From Desulfocapsa sp. (lineage in GTDB: Bacteria; Desulfobacterota; Desulfobulbia; Desulfobulbales; Desulfocapsaceae): a DNA stretch of 23,652 nt. Below the pieces are notes generated by a model that was not told the origin of the DNA, did no database searches, and was given only the letters and a program-made list of their open reading frames with translations. Below are positions 16,014-23,652 of this stretch, piece after piece. Each line of letters starts with the position of its first letter. Positions within the stretch are counted from its first letter, which is position 1. A program made the translations under genes and the position numbers. Location: assembly GCA_030638765.1 (NCBI GenBank), contig DAOWDZ010000084.1:1-23652 (forward strand), written 5' to 3'.

Positions 16014-17095
16014 CAGCTTGACTGTTTGTGAAGAATGGTGAATCCGCCCACACCAATGATTATATGAATAATCATCGCAGCAAACAGGGGAGGAAGATAA
16101 TCAACCCTGGCAAGAGACTGCAGAGCACCCCAGAGGCCCCAGGCAATAAAGGCTATACCACAACTCGCAGGAATGGCAATGGAGAGATCTTTACCCCATT
16201 TTTTATATGAGAGCAGTAGAACTGGAAGTCCTAAAAAGAGCAGAGGAATTCCCAGGAGTGTGTAGGAGAGTCTGCTGAGGAAATTTGTCTGGGCTATGAT
16301 TTTTTCCTGACGGGTATTCTGTTTGTACATGGCTTGAAAAAGCTCTGTGAGTGAGAGTTCTGCTGACTGATATTTAGGGACAAAGAAAAAATCCGGACTT
16401 TCCGGAAAATAAAACCGTTTACTCTTGAAGAGTCTGGTCTTGAATTCATCCTCTCCAGTCCTTTTTTGAACCTGAACGCTTTTTAGATGCCATCCATTTT
16501 CATCCCATATTGCTTTCTTTGCAGATACCAGTATCTCAAGGTTGTGTTCTGGATCCCAGCTGGAGTAAGAAAATTGAAGGAATATATTTTTATCAGGAAA
16601 GGGTCTGGCAAATGAATAAAAACCTTCCTTTCCCTGGTAATAATAGCGTCCGTTCCGAAAAATGCCGAGCGGAACCATTCCTTTTACCTCTTCGTACCAG
16701 ATTTCATTTGTTGCAGAAATGGTTCGTGGAAGAAGCCATTGAGCCATTGAGAGGAAAAGTATGGTGAAAATTATCGATCCAACCAGAATGGGTTTAACGA
16801 TGGTACGCATATGGATTCCGCCTGCCATTATAGCGGTAAGCTCATTGTTGTGGCTGAGCATCCCTAGGCTGATTACCCCGGAGAGTAAAATGAGAACAGG
16901 GCCCAGCGTATCAATAATAAAAGGGATGCTGAGAAGAAAGAATTTCAAGACAAGGCTCATCGACTTTCCAGCTTCCATAAAGTTGTCGATTTTTTCAAAG
17001 AAATCGACGAGGACATAAATAGAAACAAAGGCGGCGGTAACGATGAAGAAGGTTCGTACAAATTGCCCAAGAATGTATTGATCTAAAAGTTTCAC
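16013..17095 (-). CDS. lptG: LptF/LptG family permease, probably LptG
   Basis: Inner-membrane permease of the lipopolysaccharide export machine (LptB2FG), which extracts LPS toward LptC/A. At 360 aa it has the family topology: membrane segments at about 12-34, 55-78 and 98-120, a large periplasmic beta-rich domain (about 125-270), then three more at about 275-295, 303-322 and 332-355. LDQYILGQF at the start and YVLVDFFEKIDNF favour LptG over LptF, as does NNELTAIMAGGIHM. No lptF is adjacent. The gene lies 10 nt after crcB and overlaps the next gene by 1 nt, an unusual pairing with an activase-type module. Confidence 0.88.
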   Translation of the reverse strand: MKLLDQYILGQFVRTFFIVTAAFVSIYVLVDFFEKIDNFMEAGKSMSLVLKFFLLSIPFIIDTLGPVLILLSGVISLGMLSHNNELTAIMAGGIHMRTIVKPILVGSIIFTILFLSMAQWLLPRTISATNEIWYEEVKGMVPLGIFRNGRYYYQGKEGFYSFARPFPDKNIFLQFSYSSWDPEHNLEILVSAKKAIWDENGWHLKSVQVQKRTGEDEFKTRLFKSKRFYFPESPDFFFVPKYQSAELSLTELFQAMYKQNTRQEKIIAQTNFLSRLSYTLLGIPLLFLGLPVLLLSYKKWGKDLSIAIPASCGIAFIAWGLWGALQSLARVDYLPPLFAAMIIHIIIGVGGFTILHKQSS

Positions 17096-17105
17096 GAGTG
17101 ATTAT

Positions 17106-17486
17106 TTACCAGCGGATAAAACGATGGGCAAGTAGAAAGCCGATGGCGACCATTCCAAGCCCAAGGAAATTTGAAAGAGCAATATAGGTGAAAGCCTGAA
17201 TATGTTCACCAAGTTTAAACATTTGTACAGTCTCGCGGGCAAATGTTGAAAACGTTGTGAAGCCTCCGAGGAATCCTGTGAACAGGAAAAGTCTGAATTC
17301 ATGACTGATTGTAATTCTGTCAAAGAGTGACCATAAAATTCCGATAAATAGACAGCCCAGTAAATTGGCAAGAAAGGTTCCGGTTGGGAAAGTCTGGGTA
17401 TGATAATCCTCTGCAATAAGGGCGATTAGATACCTCCCTATCGATCCGACTGCTCCACCAAGAGCCACTGCAAATAATTTATCCAT
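17106..17486 (-). CDS. crcB: Fluoride channel CrcB/FluC
   Basis: Dual-topology fluoride exporter. I chose the ATG at 17486 (126 aa, MDKLFAVALGGAVGS) because family members start here; an upstream in-frame ATG (17555) would add a polar 23-residue extension. Motifs: GGAVGSIGRY (10-19), GTFLANLLGC (36-45, with the conserved Asn41) and GFLGGFTTFST (71-81), which holds the Phe/Thr track and sodium-site region. Four membrane segments are predicted. First gene of a minus-strand operon with lptG. I looked for a fluoride riboswitch upstream and did not find a convincing one. The gap of about 120 bp to the divergent RACo-like gene should hold both promoters. Confidence 0.9.
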   Translation of the reverse strand: MDKLFAVALGGAVGSIGRYLIALIAEDYHTQTFPTGTFLANLLGCLFIGILWSLFDRITISHEFRLFLFTGFLGGFTTFSTFARETVQMFKLGEHIQAFTYIALSNFLGLGMVAIGFLLAHRFIRW

Positions 17487-17609
17487 CTCGTTTGAGAATT
17501 TATGAAAATAAGGTATGGTTTTGTTATTATGACTGGTTGCAGTAGGTAACATCATCGATGGTGAACGTCAAGTGCAAGGCTCGCTTATAAAGGGCAGAGG
17601 TATTGGAAA

Positions 17610-19226
17610 ATGAAGGCAATGGTATGCTCAAGGCAGGTGGTGGCAAAAGCTCCGGGACTGCATGATAACACGGCAGATATTGATCGTCTGCAACAGGCAT
17701 TACAACATAAACTTGATGATGATCGTCAGCTGGTTATTCCCTATGCCTGTATGACAGTGGTCGCCAGAGAGTTTCGTGCCGCGGGTTTTAGTGGTTACGC
17801 GCTTGTCAATAATCTTGAGCAGAGCCTGGAGCTGGTTGGTTTCACAAAGGAGAAACCTGCTATTATTGCAGCTATGGCGCTTGATCTTGGAACAACGCAT
17901 CTTGAAGCGACGCTTCTCGATCTTCAAACCGGGGAAATGCTGTCAGAAGGAAATCTTGAAAATGCACAGATTGCATTTGGTGCTGATATTCTTAGTCGTA
18001 TACATTATGCCACTGTAAAACGCAGGCAGCAAAAGCCACCAACTGCTGATTTTCAAGATCCCGGGTTGGATGAGTTGCAACACGTTATTGTTACAGCAAT
18101 CAATGAACTTATTGAAATTCTGGCTCTTCAGGCAAAAGTAAAAACTTCAGATATTCGAGCTCTTTCGGTGTCTGGGAATACCACCATGGCGCATCTTTTT
18201 CTTGGCCTTGATCCTTATAACATATGTCGGGAACCTTATATTCCACTTTTTAATAGATCTCAGCCGCTGCATGGCACGGATTTGCATTTGAGAATAAATG
18301 CAATGGCGCCGGTATGGCTCATGCCGTCAGTGGGAAGTTATTTCGGTGGTGATCTTGTTTCCGGGATTCTGGCTTCCGGAATGGCTCACTCAGAAGAAAC
18401 CAGAATGCTCATCGATGTCGGAACCAATGCTGAAGTAGTGCTTGGAAATAGTGAATGGCTCATTGCCTGTGCAGGAGCTGCCGGTCCCGCGCTTGAAGGG
18501 GGCGTTGCTCGAATGGGAATGCGGGCAGGACCGGGTGCAGTTGAATATGTGGCTATCGATCCTAAAACATATAAAATGGAATATCGAACCATCGGGGATG
18601 TTGCTCCCGTAGGATTGTGTGGATCGGGATTGATTGATCTGGTGGCATCTCTTTATCTGACACGGATGATAGATATTCGAGGAAAATTCAGAAACCCTGC
18701 AATTGAAAAGGATACTGAACGAGCAGCTTTTATGAAGGAACATATGGCACAACGGGATGACGGATTCTGTTTTGTGCTTACAGGGACGAGCGACTCTGAA
18801 CCGGAAACCGAAGTTGTGCTGGAGCAGATCGATCTCGATGCCATGATTCGTTCAAAAGCTGCCATGTATGCAATTTTGACCACTCTTATCAATCAGGTTG
18901 GGTTGGAATTTTCAGATATTGAAGAAATCATAGTGGCCGGGGCTTTCGGACGTCATATTAATCCGCAGAATGCAATGACACTTGGAATGCTCCCGGATCT
19001 TCCCCTGTCGGTATACCGTGCCATCGGAAACAGCTCTCTGCGCGGTGCTGAAAAGATTCTTCTTGATAGAAAGGCTCGTCAGGAATGTGAGAAAATTGTT
19101 TCAAGTATTACCTATATCGAGTTGAATGTGAATCAGGAATTTATGATTCGTTTTTCGGGGGCCCGCTTTATTCCTCATACAAATCCTTCTCTTTTCCCAT
19201 CTGTGCCGTTGTTTGAAAGTTCTTGA
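17610..19226 (+). CDS. RACo-like ASKHA ATPase lacking the [2Fe-2S] domain
   Basis: Resembles the C-terminal part of RACo, the ATP-dependent reductive activator of corrinoid proteins. A middle domain (about 25-80) precedes the ASKHA domain with phosphate-1 motif MALDLGTTHLEATLLDL (89-105), FGADILSRI (123-131), SVSGNTTMAHLFLG (187-199, family SGN-T-M-H), LIDVGTNAEVVLG (267-279), ACAGAAGPALEGG (286-298) and GLCGSGLIDLVA. The usual N-terminal [2Fe-2S] ferredoxin domain (~95 aa in RACo) is missing; a stop lies in frame shortly upstream, so it is not a misplaced start. It would need another electron donor. No corrinoid protein or methyltransferase is in the window. It diverges from crcB. Confidence 0.85.
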   Translation: MKAMVCSRQVVAKAPGLHDNTADIDRLQQALQHKLDDDRQLVIPYACMTVVAREFRAAGFSGYALVNNLEQSLELVGFTKEKPAIIAAMALDLGTTHLEATLLDLQTGEMLSEGNLENAQIAFGADILSRIHYATVKRRQQKPPTADFQDPGLDELQHVIVTAINELIEILALQAKVKTSDIRALSVSGNTTMAHLFLGLDPYNICREPYIPLFNRSQPLHGTDLHLRINAMAPVWLMPSVGSYFGGDLVSGILASGMAHSEETRMLIDVGTNAEVVLGNSEWLIACAGAAGPALEGGVARMGMRAGPGAVEYVAIDPKTYKMEYRTIGDVAPVGLCGSGLIDLVASLYLTRMIDIRGKFRNPAIEKDTERAAFMKEHMAQRDDGFCFVLTGTSDSEPETEVVLEQIDLDAMIRSKAAMYAILTTLINQVGLEFSDIEEIIVAGAFGRHINPQNAMTLGMLPDLPLSVYRAIGNSSLRGAEKILLDRKARQECEKIVSSITYIELNVNQEFMIRFSGARFIPHTNPSLFPSVPLFESS

Positions 19227-19254
19227 AAGTGATTTGCTCAACTACTCTGCAAAC

Positions 19255-19284
19255 TTGCAATTTTGTGAATTGGTGTGGTATATA
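19255..19284 (+). promoter_or_regulatory. Candidate sigma-70 promoter for the DHH-glgC run
   Basis: TTGCAA (19255-19260), 18 bp, TATATA (19279-19284) in the 187-bp gap before the DHH phosphoesterase. The rest of the gap shows no gene; transcription from here would give a leader of about 120 nt. Confidence 0.35.
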
Positions 19285-19413
19285 TTTGAATGTCGTTTTT
19301 TAAATGTATGGGAATTTATCCAATGCCATTATCTGAAATGGCTCTTGAGTACAATTAATGAAAGGAATTGACTGCTGCTCGTTTGTTATCAGACTGATTG
19401 TCGAGTTGCCGCA

Positions 19414-20433
19414 ATGCTTTACATGACAAGAAAACGAAATAAAAACTCTCATAGAGGGGCTCGAACAAGTGCCCGAGAACGTCTGAACGGATTTTGGGAA
19501 GTTTTTGAAAAAGAAGATGAAGTTCTTGTTTGTATCAATGCAGATCCAGACGCCCTGGCCTGTGCTCTAGCCATTAAACGTCTTCTTCGTTATCGAGTGA
19601 AATCAGTTACTATAGCCCATCCCAATGAAATTCGTCGTTTGAATAATGTGTCCATGGTGGAGCGGCTCAAAATTCCTCTGGAACGTCTGGGTAATGTGAA
19701 AGTTCAGGAATTCAGCAAGAAAGTCCTGGTTGATTCTCAGCCCACTCATCTTCCTGTTTTTGAAAAAATCGAGTTTGATGCCATCATCGACCATCATCCT
19801 GTAACGAGAAAATACGAAGTTCCCTTTGTGGATATTCGGCCTCAGTATGGTGCCTGTTCCACGATGTTGATCGAATATTTGCGAGCCGGCAATATGAAGC
19901 CTTCTGTTGCTCTCGCTACAGCACTCTTTTATGCTATTAAGGTGGATACTCAGGATTTTTCAAAGCACTCAGTCCTCGCGGACGGCATCTCTTTTCGATA
20001 TCTTTTTAATATCGCCAATCGTAATCTTGTAAAGAAATTTGAACTGGCCGATATGCGGCGGTCAGAGCTCAAATATTTCAACGTCGCACTGAATAATCTT
20101 ACCTATACAAAGAGTAGATTTTATACTCACCTGGGAAAGGTGAGAAATCCCGATATCCTTGTGAATATTGCTGATTTTCTCAACCATGTTGATAAAATTG
20201 ACTGGGTACTTGTTTCAGGAATTTACAATGACAAGCTGGTTGTTATTTTTCGCTGTGATGGATATCGAAAAAGTGCCGGAAAGATGGCAGAACGTATCTT
20301 TGCTGAGGTTGGTTCGGCGGGTGGCCATAAAGAGGCAGCCAGAGCTGAAGTGCCATTGAAGAATCTTTCACTAGGGGACAAGGAATTTACCACAAACACC
20401 CTGAAGCGTTTAGCAACAAGACACATGAAATGA
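19414..20433 (+). CDS. DHH-family phosphoesterase (NrnA-like)
   Basis: A 339-aa DHH/DHHA1 protein, a family that includes oligoribonucleases, pAp phosphatases and cyclic-dinucleotide phosphodiesterases. Metal motif I is CINADPDALA (40-49), motif II VLVDSQP (Asp107), motif III AIIDHHPV (DHH at 126-128), and a DHHA1 substrate motif GSAGGHKEAARAE lies near the C-terminus. In motif I the usual histidine four residues before the first Asp is Cys40. The basic start (MTRKRNKNSHRGARTSARERL) is longer than in NrnA. ATG 19414 and ATG 19423 are both possible; neither has a strong ribosome site. glgC genes follow 49 nt later, perhaps only by shared transcription. Substrate cannot be assigned from sequence. 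Confidence 0.85.
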   Translation: MLYMTRKRNKNSHRGARTSARERLNGFWEVFEKEDEVLVCINADPDALACALAIKRLLRYRVKSVTIAHPNEIRRLNNVSMVERLKIPLERLGNVKVQEFSKKVLVDSQPTHLPVFEKIEFDAIIDHHPVTRKYEVPFVDIRPQYGACSTMLIEYLRAGNMKPSVALATALFYAIKVDTQDFSKHSVLADGISFRYLFNIANRNLVKKFELADMRRSELKYFNVALNNLTYTKSRFYTHLGKVRNPDILVNIADFLNHVDKIDWVLVSGIYNDKLVVIFRCDGYRKSAGKMAERIFAEVGSAGGHKEAARAEVPLKNLSLGDKEFTTNTLKRLATRHMK

Positions 20434-20482
20434 AAGGCAAGTATTACGAAAACCTAAAGAATTAGAAAGGGAATGGAGTATA

Positions 20483-21754
20483 ATGGTGAAACCTTCTACA
20501 CTCGCAATGATTCTTGCCGGCAGTCGTGTCGATAAGCTGAATGTTCTTACCTATTATCGTCCTAAGTCGGCAGTCCCTTTTGGCGGGTTTGCACGAGTCA
20601 TCGATTTTCCATTAAGCAATCTTCTCCATTCCGGAATTGAACAGGTTGCAATCCTCTCGCAGTATCGTAGTTATTCACTTATCAATCACATCGGTACTGG
20701 TGCTGCCTGGGATATGGTGGGGCGTCATCGCGGCGTCTCTATTCTTCCGCCCTTTATTGATAATAGCGACAATATGGATCATGCTGGCTGGTATCGCGGA
20801 TCTGCCGATGCTGTTTATAAAAATATTGATTTTGTTAAGTATCATAATCCTGAAGAAATCCTGATTCTCTCTGGAGATCATATTTACAAGATGGATTATC
20901 AGGATATTATTAACTATCACCATAAAAAAGATGCTGATGTGACCATTGCTTTTGTCCAGGTTGATAGAACAAAAGCAGATCGTTTTGGGGTTGCAACAAT
21001 TGATTTTGAAGATGGAGAACTTGGCGGCAGAGTAACGCAATACTGGGAAAAACCCGAAACCCCAGAAGCAGACTGGGCCTCTCTCACGGTTCTGATTTTT
21101 AAACCTGAAGTGTTATACAGAGTGCTTGGTGAAAATCAAAAAACTGATTCTTTTGAATTTGGCAGAGATATTATTCCTCAGCTCATGGCAGGTGGAAAAA
21201 AGGTATATGGCTATAAGTATAGAGGGTATTGGGGCTATACAGGGACCACAGAAGAATACTGGCAGGCAAATATGGATCTGCTTGGTGAAAACCCGCCGAT
21301 AGATATGGAATCTTGGGGGTTGCGTACCAACATGGAGCATCGTGGCATTAGAGATGCACAGCCGGCGTTGATTCAGGAAGGCGCAACGATACAAAATAGT
21401 CTGGTGTATAATGGCTGTATTGTTGATGGTACGGTGAAAAATTCCATCTTATTTCCAGGTGTGCAGGTTGCAAAGGGGGCGGTTGTAGAAGATTCAGTTC
21501 TCTTTTTTAATAATCGAATAGGGGAAAATTGCAGGCTTAAGAAGGTTATTGCTGATGTGAATTCCAGTTTTGCAACCGGAGGTTGTGTTGGCTCGATGAA
21601 TCAAGGTGATAATAATCCAGTGACCCTTATTGGATGGAATAATCATATACCAGAAAAAATGTGTATCGGTGAAGGAGCGAACATCTATCCTAATATTACT
21701 CCTGAACAATGGTCTAAAGTTGAAAGTGTAGAAGCTGGAGAGGTGCTGAAATGA
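20483..21754 (+). CDS. GlgC paralogue with degenerate active site, probable regulatory subunit
   Basis: Same fold as glucose-1-phosphate adenylyltransferase: N-terminal nucleotidyltransferase (about 1-270), C-terminal left-handed beta-helix (about 300-400). The nucleotide loop, canonically L-A-G-G-x-G-x-R-L, reads LAGSRVDKL (11-19), and the following K-P-A-V-P is K-S-A-V-P (28-32). LSGDHIYKMD keeps the first metal Asp (Asp132), but the second metal site Y-W-R-D-V-G-T reads YWGYTGT (249-255), with Tyr252 for Asp. These changes suggest it is catalytically weak or dead. It overlaps the intact glgC by 4 nt (ATGA), so equal synthesis is likely. The Firmicutes GlgC/GlgD pair is the nearest precedent, but this need not be orthologous to GlgD. 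Confidence 0.85.
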   Translation: MVKPSTLAMILAGSRVDKLNVLTYYRPKSAVPFGGFARVIDFPLSNLLHSGIEQVAILSQYRSYSLINHIGTGAAWDMVGRHRGVSILPPFIDNSDNMDHAGWYRGSADAVYKNIDFVKYHNPEEILILSGDHIYKMDYQDIINYHHKKDADVTIAFVQVDRTKADRFGVATIDFEDGELGGRVTQYWEKPETPEADWASLTVLIFKPEVLYRVLGENQKTDSFEFGRDIIPQLMAGGKKVYGYKYRGYWGYTGTTEEYWQANMDLLGENPPIDMESWGLRTNMEHRGIRDAQPALIQEGATIQNSLVYNGCIVDGTVKNSILFPGVQVAKGAVVEDSVLFFNNRIGENCRLKKVIADVNSSFATGGCVGSMNQGDNNPVTLIGWNNHIPEKMCIGEGANIYPNITPEQWSKVESVEAGEVLK

Positions 21755-23016
21755 GTGCCGCAAAAGAAGCTCTGGTACTTCTCCTTGCCGGTGGTGTAGG
21801 CAGCAGATTAAATATCCTGGTGCAAAGCCGTGCAAAACCGGCAGTTCCCTTTGCCGGACATTATCGAATTATAGATTTCAGCCTGAGTAATGTGATGACA
21901 TCTGGTCTTACTAAGGTTGGAGTGCTCACTCAGTATAAACCTCTATCCCTTATGCGTCATCTTGGAATGGGGGAGGCCTGGGATTTCACAGGTCGCAGCA
22001 GAGGATTGAAGATACTGCCTCCTCATACCGGTTTTCAGGATTCCGACTGGTACAAGGGCACAGCTGATGCCGTGCGTCAAAATATAGATTTCCTCGAAAA
22101 AAATCCGGCGAATGAAGTGGTACTTCTGTCAGGAGATCATATCTATAATATGGATTTTCATGCCATGATTGAATATCATCGTTTTAAGAAAGCTGATGTG
22201 ACAATCGGGATGATGGTAGTTCCCATGAGTGAAATTTATCAGTTCGGGGCAGGAATTGTTGATGCTCAGAATCGGATAATCGACTGGGAGGAAAAACCTG
22301 AAAATCCTAAAACCAATCTTGCCTCCATGGGGATTTATGTTTTTGATTATAAATACCTCCTTGATTCTCTTTATAAAGATAAGGCCGAGGTCGATTTTGG
22401 TATGCACATTTTACCAAGAGCCATCGATAATGATAATGTTTTTGCCTATCCCTTCTACGGGTATTGGCGTGATGTGGGAACAATACAATCCTATTGGGAG
22501 GCCAATATGGATGTTATAAGTCATGACAGTGCCATTTCACCAGCTGAGTGGGGTGTCAGGACGAATATTGAAGCTGATGGTCGTCCTGCAGATCGTCCGC
22601 CTGCACGTTTTGGAAGTGATGCAAAGGTGAGTCGTTCCATGATATCTGCTGGCTGTGTTGTACGAGGTACCGTTATAAATTCGGTTTTGGCTCCGGGAGT
22701 TGTGGTGGAAAAAGGGGCAACGGTAAAAGACTCCATACTCTTTGCTGATTGTGTCGTTGGTAAAAACAGCACCATGGATTTGGCTATTTGTGATAAGCGG
22801 GTACAGATTTCCGGAAACTCCATTGTTGGTTCCGGAATGAATCATGATTTTCCTAATATTGAACAGCCAGAGCATTTGTATACAGGCATCACCTTGATTG
22901 GTAAAGAGGCTTGTGTTCCTTCCGGTATAACAATTGGTCGTAACTGTATTGTGAATTCTCAAACGGAAGAATCAGCTTTTTCCATAAAAAAATTATCTGA
23001 TGGTGAAACTCTTTAA
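21751..23016 (+). CDS. glgC: Glucose-1-phosphate adenylyltransferase (catalytic)
   Basis: Makes ADP-glucose from ATP and glucose-1-phosphate, the committed step of bacterial glycogen synthesis. Nucleotide loop LLAGGVGSRL (11-20) and SRAKPAVPF (26-34) are intact, as are YKGTADAVRQN (101-111), LSGDHIYNMD with metal ligand Asp129, DWEEKPENP (178-186, with the sugar-phosphate-binding Lys) and YWRDVGT (238-244) with the second metal ligand Asp241. The beta-helix fills about 290-400. Length (421 aa) is normal. The start overlaps the stop of the degenerate paralogue, suggesting a hetero-oligomer. No glgA, glgB or glgP is in the window. Confidence 0.94.
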   Translation: MSAAKEALVLLLAGGVGSRLNILVQSRAKPAVPFAGHYRIIDFSLSNVMTSGLTKVGVLTQYKPLSLMRHLGMGEAWDFTGRSRGLKILPPHTGFQDSDWYKGTADAVRQNIDFLEKNPANEVVLLSGDHIYNMDFHAMIEYHRFKKADVTIGMMVVPMSEIYQFGAGIVDAQNRIIDWEEKPENPKTNLASMGIYVFDYKYLLDSLYKDKAEVDFGMHILPRAIDNDNVFAYPFYGYWRDVGTIQSYWEANMDVISHDSAISPAEWGVRTNIEADGRPADRPPARFGSDAKVSRSMISAGCVVRGTVINSVLAPGVVVEKGATVKDSILFADCVVGKNSTMDLAICDKRVQISGNSIVGSGMNHDFPNIEQPEHLYTGITLIGKEACVPSGITIGRNCIVNSQTEESAFSIKKLSDGETL

Positions 23017-23464
23017 GGGGATATTTTTTCTGCTTGGTTCCAGGGAATGGTGAGTTGATGATGATCCAGGCGCGATTCGAACGCGCGACACCTAGAGTAT
23101 GAATCCATATCAGTAGTCCTGTACCGCCTCATTTCTTGTCGACTTGACCTGTATATTCATGCACATAGCAATGTAACGGTTAGTGTCGTTCTAATGTCAC
23201 CCCGCTCAAAATCTTGGAGGCTCCAGATCAACAGCAGTTTTTAATATAGGGTGTGTCGTCACTGCGGCTCAGATTCTTGTGCCCGGCGTTTATATAGCAA
23301 TGAATGCTTGTATCTTCAAGCCGGATGATGCTTGAAAAAATGTAGAATTGAATAGATTTGAAGAAAAAAGCCAATAACAAAAACGTTTAACAGAAGACGG
23401 GATTACGGGATAGCTTGTTGGTTCACATTGGTTTTAATTTTAAAAGTCAACACACCTTCTATTT
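23017..23464. other. Non-coding stretch of about 450 bp
   Basis: No protein-coding frame that I can support. It holds a tRNA-like element on the minus strand near its left end. TTCAAGC-type inverted arms (CTTCAAG and CTTGAA around 23313-23336) are followed by AAAAAA, so they read as a possible U-tract structure only on the minus strand and in the wrong order for a terminator. I searched for a tmRNA start and tag frame and found none. Confidence 0.45.
23062..23130 (-). pseudogene. tRNA-like element, CAT anticodon, probably degenerate
   Basis: On the minus strand a perfect T-arm (GCGCG, loop TTCGAAT, CGCGC; 23070-23086) follows a 5-nt variable region and an anticodon arm with loop TTCATAC (CAT with T33 and A37) on a 4-of-5 stem. 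The D-arm is reduced (3-bp stem CAG/CTG, 5-nt loop without GG). The acceptor GAGGCGG/CTGGATC pairs at only 5 of 7 positions including one G-U, and no CCA follows. The T-arm is too exact to ignore, but the rest looks eroded: a decayed tRNA, a tRNA 3' fragment left by integration, or a non-tRNA RNA with a T-like arm. Confidence 0.35.
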
Positions 23465-23652
23465 ATGAGAAAAGAGCGTAGAAAACATCTTCGACTTCCC
23501 CTGAATTTTAAAGTGAAATTAGAGCTGCCTCGTCGTGAATTGGTGCTGGAAGGCCATACCCTGAATCTAAGTTTTGCTGGTGCTTTTATCCAGCTTGAAC
23601 ATATACCGCCAGTACTGCCTAATGAATATATTAGCCTTACTCTGATGAGGCA
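23465..23652 (+). CDS. PilZ-domain protein, N-terminal fragment (runs off the window)
   Basis: An ATG-started frame open to the last base (62 codons). It begins MRKERRKHLRLPLNFKV, which carries the R-x-x-x-R type c-di-GMP-binding motif of PilZ, and about 30 residues on has LNLSFAGAFIQL, matching the second PilZ motif (D/N-x-S-x-x-G). This layout at the extreme N-terminus is that of a small stand-alone PilZ protein. The ribosome site is poor, so the exact start is unsure. Probably a c-di-GMP receptor; further domains cannot be seen. Confidence 0.75.
   Translation, partial: MRKERRKHLRLPLNFKVKLELPRRELVLEGHTLNLSFAGAFIQLEHIPPVLPNEYISLTLMR

Noticed and set aside
17487..17609. Fluoride riboswitch upstream of crcB
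   Set aside because: The minus strand has GATGATGTTACCTACT, which recalls the 3' end of the crcB motif, but the 5' GG-x-GATGG segment, the first stem and the expected pseudoknot partner are not visible.
22537..22962. 141-codon minus-strand frame inside glgC
   Set aside because: It is antisense to the beta-helix region of an intact glgC and has no motif or ribosome site.
23062..23460. tmRNA (ssrA) on the minus strand
   Set aside because: A T-arm is present, but no conserved 5' end (GGGG...TTCGACG) and no tag reading frame ending in Ala-Ala or similar was found within 400 nt.

Overview
The window is most likely chromosomal DNA from a Gram-negative anaerobe of the Desulfobacterota (the former Deltaproteobacteria), possibly near the Desulfobulbales. 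This is inferred from gene content and order: dxr-rseP-tsaB-ispG-proS-rel, activases related to HgdC and RACo, a ferredoxin-nitroreductase, an LptG-type permease and a CrcB channel. No 16S or other decisive taxonomic marker is present. Gene density is high, and I see no insertion sequence, CRISPR array or prophage gene.

Region 1 (1-7379, + strand) is a tight housekeeping run: the end of dxr, rseP, tsaB, ispG, proS and a long RelA/SpoT homologue. Overlaps and short gaps suggest one transcription unit serving isoprenoid synthesis, envelope proteolysis, tRNA modification and charging, and the stringent response. The Rel protein has lost most of its hydrolase catalytic residues but keeps the synthetase motif typical of bifunctional enzymes.

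Region 2 (7444-9253, + strand) has a Phd/YefM antitoxin without a visible toxin, a zinc-ribbon plus Smr protein, a secreted FkpA/Mip-like prolyl isomerase and a 41-residue Cys/Lys-rich microprotein, closed by a strong intrinsic terminator. After a gap of about 410 bp comes region 3 (9667-12737), a signalling cassette: a dCache-type chemoreceptor, a single-domain receiver, and a receiver with a C-terminal four-cysteine domain.

Region 4 (12806-19226) is redox- and activation-themed. A DUF362 protein diverges from a ferredoxin-nitroreductase. A minus-strand operon follows (crcB, lptG, a Cys-rich protein resembling a shrunken HgdB-type dehydratase subunit, and a short HgdC-like activase). It diverges from a RACo-like ATPase that lacks its usual ferredoxin domain. 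Two ASKHA-type activators thus lie within about 4.6 kb, with no recognisable full-length target enzyme in the window.

Region 5 (19414-23652, + strand) has a DHH phosphoesterase and two overlapping glgC paralogues. The first glgC copy has lost nucleotide-loop and metal-binding residues, suggesting a regulatory plus catalytic subunit pair for glycogen synthesis. The last 640 bp hold a degenerate tRNA-like element on the minus strand and the start of a PilZ-domain gene.
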